Shown here: in pieces, positions 42,832 to 50,529 of the stretch
How positions within the stretch are numbered: the first letter of the stretch is position 1
Layout: every line of letters begins with the position of its first letter
Source: Variovorax sp. OV329
Lineage (GTDB): Bacteria; Pseudomonadota; Gammaproteobacteria; Burkholderiales; Burkholderiaceae_C
Length of the DNA: 64,000 nt
NCBI RefSeq assembly: GCF_900114785.1
Contig: NZ_FOUG01000010.1
Location: 124,001 to 188,000, forward strand
Direction: 5' to 3'
The notes under the pieces: generated by a model
The model's input: only the letters and a program-made list of their open reading frames with translations
What the model was told of the DNA's origin: nothing
Database searches by the model: none
Translations under genes and position numbers: made by a program

Positions 42832-43164
42832 ACAGCTCGCAATTCTAGCATGCCTGGGTATTGCTACCTTGGCAGCGCCTTGAATTTGATCATTCAAAGT
42901 GCGTCAACTGCGAAGCCCTCGATTATGACACAAGTTTAGGCTCGTTGCGAAAAAATGAGGAGTTCGCGCCAGGCAACCAGCCGCGCCGTCGATGCGACAT
43001 GCGTCATGCCGTCTGCAGCAACTGCGCAGCGTATCGAGAACTTTGTCATGGTCGCCTGTCATGGCCGCGAAACAGAGACCAAAAGTCCTCTCTTTTCTCC
43101 CTTTGGCTACTTTGGACTGCTTCGTAAAGTCTGGGCATCCCTTAGTACTACCCATTTCATCGCC
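42832..43164. other. Intergenic region without a clear gene
   Basis: About 330 bases between tRNA-Arg and the FHA gene, with lower GC content than the neighbours. An open frame from 42955 runs into the FHA gene but its N-terminal part has no family likeness. No hairpin followed by a T run and no strong promoter was recognised. Confidence 0.5.
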
Positions 43165-43536
43165 ATGCCCAGATTGATCATCCTTGCCAGGGACCGCAGC
43201 AGTAGACAGGTCTACATCAGCGGCCGCATGACCACCATCGGCCGCAACCAGAACAACTCGCTGGTCGTCGACCGCGATCGCGTGAGCCGCAAGCACGCGA
43301 TGATCGACTGGGATGGCGCGCGCTATTCCATTGTCGACATCGGCAGCCGCAACGGCACCTTCCTGAATGGCATGCGAATCATGCAGCATGACCTTCGCAA
43401 TGGCGACACCATCACCATCGGCGACTGCGACCTGCGCTTCCTGAGCGACGTGCAGATCGCGGCGGATCGATCCCTGCGCCTGATCACGATGCCCGGCTCG
43501 CTGGCCGACTTGCAAGGAATGCCGGTTCCGGCCTGA
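43165..43536 (+). CDS. FHA-domain protein
   Basis: A 123-residue single-domain forkhead-associated protein that should bind phosphothreonine peptides. Key FHA residues are present: TIGR with Arg at 27, SRKH at 41-44 and the NG of SRNGTFLNG at 61-69. No other domain is attached. It may read the output of the Ser/Thr kinase encoded 7 kb away, but nothing in the sequence links them directly. The start at 43165 lacks a clear ribosome site; a start at 42955 would add 70 residues of poor quality. Confidence 0.85.
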   Translation: MPRLIILARDRSSRQVYISGRMTTIGRNQNNSLVVDRDRVSRKHAMIDWDGARYSIVDIGSRNGTFLNGMRIMQHDLRNGDTITIGDCDLRFLSDVQIAADRSLRLITMPGSLADLQGMPVPA

Positions 43537-43632
43537 TGCGGCTGGCCGAGTGCGCGCCGCGCCCCTCGGCGCGACGCGACCGGCGCTCCGATCCACGCGC
43601 AGCAGAGAGGTGGCGGCCACCCGTGGGCTCGC

Positions 43633-44208
43633 TCATTGCTCTTCGCGGATCAGCAGGACGATGAGCACCACCACGGCACTGCCGGCGAACATGGCGCCCT
43701 TGGACTGGCCGTTCCAGGTGGCCGACTGCCACATCGAGAACCACTCGCCCCCGATGACGACGAAGCCCAGGTAATACAGCAGGAACACCAGCACCAGCCC
43801 CGCCGCCGCCAGCGGCTTGGCGGCCACGAACGCGGCGGCGTTGCTGCGCGTGCGCCAGAGTCGCCATGCGCCCGCCAGGCACATGAGGCCCATGAGCCAC
43901 TCGACGGCGATGATGAGCCAGTAACTGGCCGTCTGCAGGGTCGGATCGGTGATGGCGCGGTAGCGAAGATGGTTGTCGGGAAAGACCGTGTCCATCGACA
44001 GCACGTGCTGCACGAACTGCCAGTTGGAGCCGTAGTCCAGCAGGTTGCCCAGGGCCACCAGCACGCCCCACACGCCTACGCTGAACACCATCAGGGCCTT
44101 GAGCAGGCGGATGTTGAGGAGGCCTCGGGATTGGGTGAACGCCGGCAAGTCAGCACGCTCGGGCGTCCAGCGCAGGCCCGAAGGTACCGTGGGTGGCTTC
44201 TGATTCAT
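43633..44208 (-). CDS. DUF2165 small integral membrane protein
   Basis: A 191-residue protein with four predicted membrane helices (about 33-55, 95-115, 125-145 and 165-185). The segment NLLDYGSNWQFVQHVLSMDT followed by YRAITDP is characteristic of DUF2165, a family of unknown function. It is 96 bases from the convergent FHA gene. Confidence 0.85.
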   Translation of the reverse strand: MNQKPPTVPSGLRWTPERADLPAFTQSRGLLNIRLLKALMVFSVGVWGVLVALGNLLDYGSNWQFVQHVLSMDTVFPDNHLRYRAITDPTLQTASYWLIIAVEWLMGLMCLAGAWRLWRTRSNAAAFVAAKPLAAAGLVLVFLLYYLGFVVIGGEWFSMWQSATWNGQSKGAMFAGSAVVVLIVLLIREEQ

Positions 44209-44339
44209 GTCGATCGCTCCATCCGAGCGGCGTAGGGTGCGCCATCCGCGGGCTCTTGTCCATGCGTCGATCCGCCCCGCCTGTACGCGCGGCGTCGCGC
44301 CGGGCCCGCCATTAAGGCAGGCTTAAGGAAAGACTCGCA

Positions 44340-44431
44340 AAGTGGGGGCTCGACAGCTCTCGCTCTTCTCCTCCCCCTCCTCCATCCTCTGAGACTGTCG
44401 TTGAACCCGCCACCCGGCGGGTTTCTTTTTT
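44340..44431 (+). ncRNA. Candidate small RNA with a C/U-rich anti-Shine-Dalgarno tract
   Basis: The gap 44209-44553 has no plus-strand gene but carries an intact terminator at 44404-44431. Just upstream is a C/T-only-like tract at 44357-44390 containing TTCTCCTCCCCCTCCTCC, complementary to ribosome binding sites, and a GTGGGGG at 44342-44348 that could pair with CCCCC. The 5' end is a guess, as no clear promoter was found. A 5' leader of the DUF3606 gene is an alternative, but the terminator lies before that gene. Confidence 0.4.
44404..44431 (+). terminator. Rho-independent terminator with no annotated gene upstream
   Basis: Eight-base arms AACCCGCC and GGCGGGTT around ACCC, followed by a T-rich run (TCTTTTTTT). 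No gene on the plus strand precedes it for more than 800 bases, since the FHA gene ends at 43536, which suggests a separate short transcript. Confidence 0.8.
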
Positions 44432-44553
44432 TCCCGCGCGCATCCGTGCGCAGGCGGCTTTATCCGTCAGCCAGTCCGCATGCGGGCCTGCAGTCGCAGC
44501 GCCGGGCGAAGGCTACGGTCGATGCCTTCACCGCCAGAAGAAGGAATACCGCC

Positions 44554-44739
44554 ATGACCGATTCGCAGGACTTCGATTCGAAAGAACGAACCCAGGTGAA
44601 CCTCGGCGACCCCGAGGACGTGCGCTACTGGACCGAGCGCTTTGGCGTGTCGGAGGACGATTTGCGTGCCGCGGTCGAGGGCGCGGGGCCGTCGGGCGAG
44701 GCGGTGGCCAAGCGTCTGGAGAAGACCTGGCTGCCCTGA
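44554..44739 (+). CDS. DUF3606 domain protein
   Basis: A 61-residue protein with the DUF3606 pattern: VNLGDPEDVRYWTERFGVSE followed by LRAAVEGAGPSGEAVAKRL. Members are short, helical and of unknown function, and are often multiply present in Burkholderiales. The ATG at 44554 follows AGAAGGAA. It stands alone, 70 bases from tRNA-Ile2 on the opposite strand. Confidence 0.82.
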   Translation: MTDSQDFDSKERTQVNLGDPEDVRYWTERFGVSEDDLRAAVEGAGPSGEAVAKRLEKTWLP

Positions 44740-44809
44740 GGCCGAGGCGCAGCGAAGGACTTCGCGCCTTTGGCGAAGCCAGGCTGCAGTGTCGACGACG
44801 CGGGAAATT

Positions 44810-44886
<77 letters not shown>

Positions 44887-44901
44887 ACGTGGGGCGCAAT
44901 T

Positions 44902-45906
44902 CTACTTTCGGTGGCTCAGCGCATTGCTGACCAGGCGCGAAGTGATGTCCACGATCTGGATCATGCGCTCGTAAGGCATGCGAGTCGGCCCGATCACGCC
45001 CAGCGTGCCGACCACCTGGCCGTCCACCTCGTAATTCGCGCTGACCACCGACAGTTCCTCGTAGGGCACGACCTTGCTTTCGCCGCCGATGAAGATGCGC
45101 ACACCCTCGCCCTTGCTCGAGACGTCCAGCAGGCGCATGAGCTGCGCCTTCTGCTCGAACAGCTCGAAGGCACGGCGCAGGTGCGTCATGTCGCTGGAGA
45201 AGTCGCTCACCGACAGAAGGTTTCGCTCGCCGGCGATCACCACGGCCTCCTCCTCGGTCATGGCCTCGGCGCCCAACTGCACCGCGGTCTTCATCAGCTG
45301 GGCGATCTCGCCGCGCAGGGAGTCGATCTCGGTCTGCAACTTGTCCCGCACCTGCTCCAGCGACAAGCCCGAGAAGTTGGCGTTGATGTAGTTGGAGGCC
45401 TCGACCAGCTCCGACTGGCTGAAGTCCACCTCCGGAAAGATCACCCGGTTCTGCACGTCCCCGTCGGGCGAGACGATGATGACCAGCAGGCGCTTCTCGG
45501 ACAGCCGCAGGAACTCGATGTGCCTGAATGTGGAGGTGCGCCGCGGCGCCATCACCACCCCCACGAACTGCGACATGTTCGACAGCAGGTTGGCCGCGCT
45601 GGCGATCACCTTCTGCGGCTGGTCGGCGGGCAGGGCGGCGGGTGCCGTGATCTCGTCACGGTTCACCGTCAGCATGGTGTCCACGAACAGGCGGTAGCCG
45701 CGCGCCGTGGGGATGCGGCCAGCGGAGGTATGGGGACTGGTGATCAGGCCGTGGTCCTCCAGGTCGGACATCACGTTCCGGATGGTTGCGGGCGAAAGCT
45801 CCAGCCCCGGCACACGTGACAATGTGCGCGAGCCCACGGGCTGGCCATCGGCGATGTACCGCTCTACCAGTGTCTTGAGCAAAAGACGTGCGCGTTCGTC
45901 CAGCAT
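44902..45906 (-). CDS. hrcA: Heat-shock repressor HrcA
   Basis: A 334-residue HrcA with the N-terminal winged helix (LLLKTLVERYIADGQPVGSR, ELSPATIRNVMSDLEDHGLI) and the conserved SPHTSAGRIPTARGYRLFVD. It represses groESL and dnaK through CIRCE. No CIRCE element is present near this gene. The ATG at 45906 has no ribosome site, and a TAAAAT -10 lies six bases upstream, so the mRNA may be leaderless. It is divergent from nadK by 28 bases. Confidence 0.95.
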   Translation of the reverse strand: MLDERARLLLKTLVERYIADGQPVGSRTLSRVPGLELSPATIRNVMSDLEDHGLITSPHTSAGRIPTARGYRLFVDTMLTVNRDEITAPAALPADQPQKVIASAANLLSNMSQFVGVVMAPRRTSTFRHIEFLRLSEKRLLVIIVSPDGDVQNRVIFPEVDFSQSELVEASNYINANFSGLSLEQVRDKLQTEIDSLRGEIAQLMKTAVQLGAEAMTEEEAVVIAGERNLLSVSDFSSDMTHLRRAFELFEQKAQLMRLLDVSSKGEGVRIFIGGESKVVPYEELSVVSANYEVDGQVVGTLGVIGPTRMPYERMIQIVDITSRLVSNALSHRK

Positions 45907-45934
45907 GGTTTGATTTTAATGTTGTAATTTGTGT
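45907..45934. promoter_or_regulatory. Short divergent hrcA/nadK promoter region
   Basis: The 28-base gap contains TAAAAT on the minus strand (45913-45918), six bases before the hrcA ATG, and TGTAAT on the plus strand (45923-45928), six bases before the nadK ATG. With normal -10 spacing both transcripts would begin at or next to the start codon. -35 elements are weak and would lie within the opposite gene. Confidence 0.45.
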
Positions 45935-46828
45935 ATGACCCTAGGCTTCCGGCACGTTGCGCTCATTGGAAAATACCAGCAGTACGGTATTCGCGCGCAG
46001 TCGGGCGCGCCTGACGAGATGCTGGACAGCATCGGCCGCTTCCTGGAATCCCAGGGCTGCCAGGTTTCCGCCCTGCAGGGCGACGAAAGCACGGCGCCCG
46101 GGCGCTATCCGGCGCTCAGCGTCGAAGACATCGGCCAGCACTGCGACCTGGGCCTGGTCGTGGGCGGCGACGGCACCATGCTGGGCATCGGGCGCCAGCT
46201 GGCGCCCTACGGCGTGCCGCTGATCGGCATCAACCGCGGCCGATTGGGCTTCATCACCGACATTGCGCTGGACACCTACCAGTCCACCTTGGTGCCCATG
46301 CTCGCCGGGGAGTACGAGGAAGACCGCCGCGGCCTGATGCTGGGCCAGGTGGTGCGCGACGGCGAGACCGTGTTCGAGGCGCTGGCCATGAACGACGTGG
46401 TGGTCAACCGCGGCGCCACCTCCGGCATGGTGGAGCTGCGCGTGTCGGTGGGCCGCCATTTCGTGGCCAACCAGCGGGCCGACGGCCTGATCATCGCCAC
46501 GCCCACCGGTTCCACCGCCTACGCGCTGTCGGCCGGCGGGCCGCTGCTGCATCCTTCCGTGTCGGGCTGGGTGCTGGTGCCGATCGCGCCGCACACACTG
46601 TCCAACCGCCCCATCCTGCTGGCGGACGACGAGCCGATCACCATCGAGCTGGTGGCGGGGCGCGACGCCAGCGCCAATTTCGACATGCAGTCGCTGGCCA
46701 CGCTGGCCCATGGCGACCGCATCGTGGTGCGGCGCTCGCACCTGAACGTCCGCTTCCTGCACCCCAAGGGCTGGAGCTATTTCGACACGTTGCGCAAGAA
46801 ACTGCATTGGAACGAGGGGGGCTCCTGA
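45935..46828 (+). CDS. nadK: NAD kinase
   Basis: Makes NADP from NAD. The 297-residue protein has the GGDGTMLG motif at 77-84, INRGRLGFITDI, the NE/D-type AMNDVVVNRG, and TPTGSTAYALSAGGPLL. The ATG at 45935 is chosen; a TTG six bases upstream adds only two residues. No ribosome site is visible, in keeping with a leaderless start. It is followed after one base by recN. Confidence 0.96.
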   Translation: MTLGFRHVALIGKYQQYGIRAQSGAPDEMLDSIGRFLESQGCQVSALQGDESTAPGRYPALSVEDIGQHCDLGLVVGGDGTMLGIGRQLAPYGVPLIGINRGRLGFITDIALDTYQSTLVPMLAGEYEEDRRGLMLGQVVRDGETVFEALAMNDVVVNRGATSGMVELRVSVGRHFVANQRADGLIIATPTGSTAYALSAGGPLLHPSVSGWVLVPIAPHTLSNRPILLADDEPITIELVAGRDASANFDMQSLATLAHGDRIVVRRSHLNVRFLHPKGWSYFDTLRKKLHWNEGGS

Positions 46829-46829
46829 C

Positions 46830-48524
46830 TTGGCTCTGCGAAGGATCACGCTGCGCGATTTCGTGATCGTGCGTTCGCTGGACATCGACCTGTCGTCCGG
46901 CTTCACCGTGCTGACCGGCGAGACAGGTGCCGGCAAATCCATCCTGATCGACGCGCTGCAGCTGGCGCTGGGCAGCCGCGCCGACCCCGGCTCGGTGCGC
47001 GAGGGCGCGCAGCGCCTGGACGTAAGTGCCGAGTTCGACCCCGCCCCCTCGCTGGCCGAATGGCTGGACGAAGGCGGCTTCGACGCTGGCGCGGGCGAGT
47101 TGCTGCTGCGCCGCACCGTCGACCTGCAGGGCCGCAGCCGCGGCTGGATCAACGGCAGCCCCGCCACCGCCGCGCAGCTGCGCGAACTGGGCGAGCGCCT
47201 GCTCGACATCCACGGCCAGCACGCCTGGCAGAGCCTGACACGCCCGGACGCCGTGCGCGGCCTGCTCGATGCCTATGCCGGCGTCAGCGAGGATTCGCTG
47301 GAAGCCACCTGGCAAGCCTGGCGCCAGGCGGGTGCCGCGCTCGAATCCGCCCGCAGCGCCCAGGATTCGCTGCTGCGCGAGCGCGAGCGGCTGCAGTGGC
47401 AGATCGGCGAACTCGCCAAGCTCGCGCCCGGCACCGACGAATGGGAAGAGCTGTCAGCAAGCCATTCGCGCATCTCCAATGCCCAGGCGCTGATCGACGC
47501 GGCCGAGGGCGCGCGCTCGGCGCTCGAGGATGACGAGCAGGGCGCCCTGGTCGCCCTGCATCGCGCCCTGTCGCTGCTGCAGGGCTGCGAGCACATCGAG
47601 CCCGAGTTCAAGGCACTGGGCGAAGTGCTGGCCTCCAGCGTGGCGCAGGCCGCCGACGCGGCACACAGCCTGCACGGTTACCTGCGCCATGCGGACACCG
47701 ATCCGCAGCGCCTGGCCGAGCTGGACGAGCGCATGGGCCTGTGGATGTCCCTGGCGCGCCGCTACCGCCGCACGCCGGAAGAACTGCCGGCCCTGCTGGC
47801 CGGCTGGCAGGAAGAGCTCAAGGCCCTGGACGCGGCCAGCGACCTCGACGCGCTGGAACGCGCGGAGCGCAGCGCGCAGCAGGCCTTCATGAAGGAAGCG
47901 CGCGCCCTGGGCAAGGCCCGGCAGGCGGCAGCGCCGCGCCTGGCCAAGTCGATCACCGAATCCATGCAGGGCCTGGGCATGCAGGGCGGCCGCTTCGACG
48001 TGGCGCTCTCGCCGCTCGCGCAGCCCAGCCGCCACGGCCTGGAAGACGTGGGCTTCCTCGTCAGCGGCCACGCCGGCAGCACCCCGCGGCCCATCGGCAA
48101 GGTGGCCTCGGGCGGCGAGCTCTCGCGCATCGCGCTGGCCATCGCGGTGACCACCAGCCGGCTGGGCGAAGCCCAGACGCTGATCTTCGACGAGGTCGAC
48201 TCCGGCGTGGGCGGTGCGGTCGCCGAGACGGTGGGCCGGCTCATGCAGCAGCTCGGCCAGGACCGGCAGGTGCTGGCCGTGACGCACCTGCCCCAGGTGG
48301 CCGCGTGCGCCGATCACCACCTGCTGGTGTCCAAGCGGCCCGCGCAGGAAAAGGATGCGGGGGGCGGCCCGCGCATCGAGAGCAAGGTCGTCACGCTGGA
48401 GAGCGATGCGCGCGACCAGGAGATCGCCCGCATGCTGGGCGGCGAGCGCGTGTCGGCCACCACGCTGGCCCATGCGCGCGAGATGCTGGGCAAGCCGGCG
48501 GCGCCGGCCAAGGCGCGCGCATGA
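46830..48524 (+). CDS. recN: DNA repair protein RecN
   Basis: SMC-like ATPase for double-strand-break repair, 564 residues. Walker A is GETGAGKSILID (29-40), the coiled-coil middle spans about 160-340, and the C-terminal half has KVASGGELSRIALAI (signature) and LIFDEVDSGVGGAVAE (Walker B). The start is a TTG at 46830, preceded by GAGGGGGGCTCC one base after the nadK stop. No alternative ATG fits the conserved N-terminus. Confidence 0.95.
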   Translation: MALRRITLRDFVIVRSLDIDLSSGFTVLTGETGAGKSILIDALQLALGSRADPGSVREGAQRLDVSAEFDPAPSLAEWLDEGGFDAGAGELLLRRTVDLQGRSRGWINGSPATAAQLRELGERLLDIHGQHAWQSLTRPDAVRGLLDAYAGVSEDSLEATWQAWRQAGAALESARSAQDSLLRERERLQWQIGELAKLAPGTDEWEELSASHSRISNAQALIDAAEGARSALEDDEQGALVALHRALSLLQGCEHIEPEFKALGEVLASSVAQAADAAHSLHGYLRHADTDPQRLAELDERMGLWMSLARRYRRTPEELPALLAGWQEELKALDAASDLDALERAERSAQQAFMKEARALGKARQAAAPRLAKSITESMQGLGMQGGRFDVALSPLAQPSRHGLEDVGFLVSGHAGSTPRPIGKVASGGELSRIALAIAVTTSRLGEAQTLIFDEVDSGVGGAVAETVGRLMQQLGQDRQVLAVTHLPQVAACADHHLLVSKRPAQEKDAGGGPRIESKVVTLESDARDQEIARMLGGERVSATTLAHAREMLGKPAAPAKARA

Positions 48525-49420
48525 GCGGCGCGCCTGCAAGCGGTCCAACGATGGAAGTCATCCTCATCACCGGCATGTCGGGCTCGGGCAAGTCCGTGGC
48601 CCTGCATGCGCTGGAAGACGCGGGCTACTACTGCGTCGACAACCTGCCGCCCGAGCTGCTCTCGCCCTTCATCGCGCTGGAGCGCCAGCAGCAGGCCCGC
48701 CGCGTGGCCATTGCGATGGACGTGCGAAGCGGCGTCTCCTTCCCGCTCATTCCGCAGCAACTGGACGCGCTGCGCCAGGAGGGCGTGTCGCTGCGCTCGC
48801 TGTTCCTGGACTCCACCACCGACGCCCTGGTGCGGCGCTTTTCCGAAACTCGCCGGCGCCACCCCCTGTCGCGCCAGGAGGGCGACGAGGACGCACCCGA
48901 GCGCCATCGCGCCCTGGTGCAGGCCATCGAGCTGGAGCGCGAACTGCTCGCCGACCTGCGCGACGGTGCCGACATCATCGACACCAGCATCATCCGGCCG
49001 GCCCAGCTGCAAAGCTACATCAAGGACCTGATCGCCGCGCCGCAGAGCTCGCTGACGCTGGTGTTCGAATCCTTCGCCTTCAAGCGCGGCATTCCGCTGG
49101 ACGCCGACTTCGTCTACGACGTGCGCATGCTGCCCAATCCGCACTACGTGCCGGCGCTGCGCCCACTCACCGGCCGCGACGCGCCGGTGGCCGACTGGCT
49201 GCGCGAGCACGACGAGGTGCTGCGCATGTACGAGGACATCGAGAGCTTCCTTGCGCGCTGGCTGGATGCGCTGGCACGCGACCATCGCAGCTACGTCACG
49301 GTGGCCATCGGCTGCACGGGCGGGCAGCACCGCTCGGTGTTCCTGGTCGAGCAGCTCACGCGCACCTTCGAGAAGCGCTGGGCGGCGCTCAAGCGGCACC
49401 GCGAGCTGCACGACCTCTAG
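48521..49420 (+). CDS. rapZ: RNase adapter protein RapZ
   Basis: A P-loop protein that targets GlmZ/GlmY-type RNAs in enterics and binds nucleotides. The motif ITGMSGSGKSVALHALED lies at about 16-33, and the C-terminal domain has AIGCTGGQHRSVFLVEQL. Two starts are possible: 48521 (299 residues, ATGA overlap with recN) or 48551 (289 residues, closer to E. coli). Its stop shares CTAG with the stop of the convergent mutY. Confidence 0.94.
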   Translation: MSGAPASGPTMEVILITGMSGSGKSVALHALEDAGYYCVDNLPPELLSPFIALERQQQARRVAIAMDVRSGVSFPLIPQQLDALRQEGVSLRSLFLDSTTDALVRRFSETRRRHPLSRQEGDEDAPERHRALVQAIELERELLADLRDGADIIDTSIIRPAQLQSYIKDLIAAPQSSLTLVFESFAFKRGIPLDADFVYDVRMLPNPHYVPALRPLTGRDAPVADWLREHDEVLRMYEDIESFLARWLDALARDHRSYVTVAIGCTGGQHRSVFLVEQLTRTFEKRWAALKRHRELHDL

Positions 49421-50529
49421 GCGCCTGGCGGCTCCGAGAGAAGCTTGCGCACCGGCGCGGGCAGGCCCAGGCCGGGCCAGGCTTCGGACGCGAACCAGGC
49501 GCCCTGCGCCGAGGCTTGCGCATTCTTCTTCGCCGACCACAGCACCGGATGCAGGTGCAAGTCCTTGTGGGTCAGCACGTGAAGGAAGGCTGGTGCGTCG
49601 TGCAGGTCAGCCTCGTCTGGCAACGCCGGCATGCCGGCAACCAGGGTCTCGCGGCTGTCGAAACAAGGCAGGCAGTACAGCCCGGCCCAGATGCCTTTGG
49701 CAGGGCGCTTTTCCAGCCAGACGCGGCCGGCCGTGTCGCGTGCCACCAGCATCCAGATCGAAGCCGAGCTGCGCCGCAGCTTGCGGGTCTTGACCGGAAA
49801 GCGTTCCTGCTCGCCCAGCGCCTTCGCCTTGCAATCGGCGGCCACCGGGCACAGCAGGCAGGTGGGCTTGCGCGGCGTGCAGATGGTGGCGCCCAGGTCC
49901 ATCACGCCCTGGGTGTAGGCCGGCATGTCCGCTTCGTCGCCCTCAGGCGGCAGAAGTTGCGTGGCCAGGTCCCACAGCGTGCGTTCGTTGGCGGCGGAGG
50001 CCAGGTCGGCATCGAAGCCCAGGAAGCGCGTCAACACGCGCTTGACGTTGCCGTCCAGGATGGCGACGCGCTCGCCGAAGCAGAAGGAGGCGATCGCGGC
50101 CGAGGTCGAGCGGCCGATGCCGGGCAGCGTTTCCAGCTGCGCGGCGGTGGGCGGAAAGCGACCACCGAATCGCGACACCACCTCCTGCGCGCAACGGTGC
50201 ATGTTGCGCGCCCGGCTGTAGTAGCCCAGGCCGCTCCACAGGCCCAGCACCTCGTCCTCGTGCGCCGCGGCCAGATCGGCCACCGTCGGGAAGCGCTCGA
50301 GGAACCGGTCGAAATAGCCCAGCACGGTGCTCACCTGGGTCTGCTGCAGCATGACTTCGGACAGCCACACGCGGTAGGGATCTCGCGTGTTCTGCCAGGG
50401 CAACTCGCTGCGCCCGTGGCTGCGCTGCCAGCGCACGACTCGCGACGCGAATCCGGCCAGGGCCAAGGGAATGGCGGCAGGCGGCGCCGCCCTGACCCGC
50501 GGCGCCCGGCCGTTCGGGGCGGTACTCAA
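49417..50529 (-). CDS. mutY: A/G-specific adenine glycosylase MutY
   Basis: Removes adenine mispaired with 8-oxoguanine. The 370-residue enzyme has the catalytic Glu in LSEVMLQQTQV (58), the helix-hairpin-helix LPGIGRSTSAAIASFCF and the catalytic Asp in ILDGNVKRV (159). The 4Fe-4S cluster cysteines at 217, 224, 227 and 233 have the C-x6-C-x2-C-x5-C spacing, and a NUDIX-like C-terminus reads the 8-oxoG strand. mutM lies 2 kb upstream on the same strand, with the dynamin-like gene between them. Confidence 0.96.
   Translation of the reverse strand: MSTAPNGRAPRVRAAPPAAIPLALAGFASRVVRWQRSHGRSELPWQNTRDPYRVWLSEVMLQQTQVSTVLGYFDRFLERFPTVADLAAAHEDEVLGLWSGLGYYSRARNMHRCAQEVVSRFGGRFPPTAAQLETLPGIGRSTSAAIASFCFGERVAILDGNVKRVLTRFLGFDADLASAANERTLWDLATQLLPPEGDEADMPAYTQGVMDLGATICTPRKPTCLLCPVAADCKAKALGEQERFPVKTRKLRRSSASIWMLVARDTAGRVWLEKRPAKGIWAGLYCLPCFDSRETLVAGMPALPDEADLHDAPAFLHVLTHKDLHLHPVLWSAKKNAQASAQGAWFASEAWPGLGLPAPVRKLLSEPPGA

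Noticed and set aside
42955..43164. N-terminal extension of the FHA protein
   Set aside because: Composition and lack of family likeness suggest non-coding sequence; the FHA fold begins at 43165.
45929..45934. TTG start for NAD kinase
   Set aside because: Adds only two residues and lacks a ribosome site; ATG at 45935 fits better with the -10 spacing.
44902..45960. CIRCE element near hrcA
   Set aside because: No TTAGCACTC-N9-GAGTGCTAA or close variant was found; TTAGCACCC near 52516-52524 lacks the second arm.
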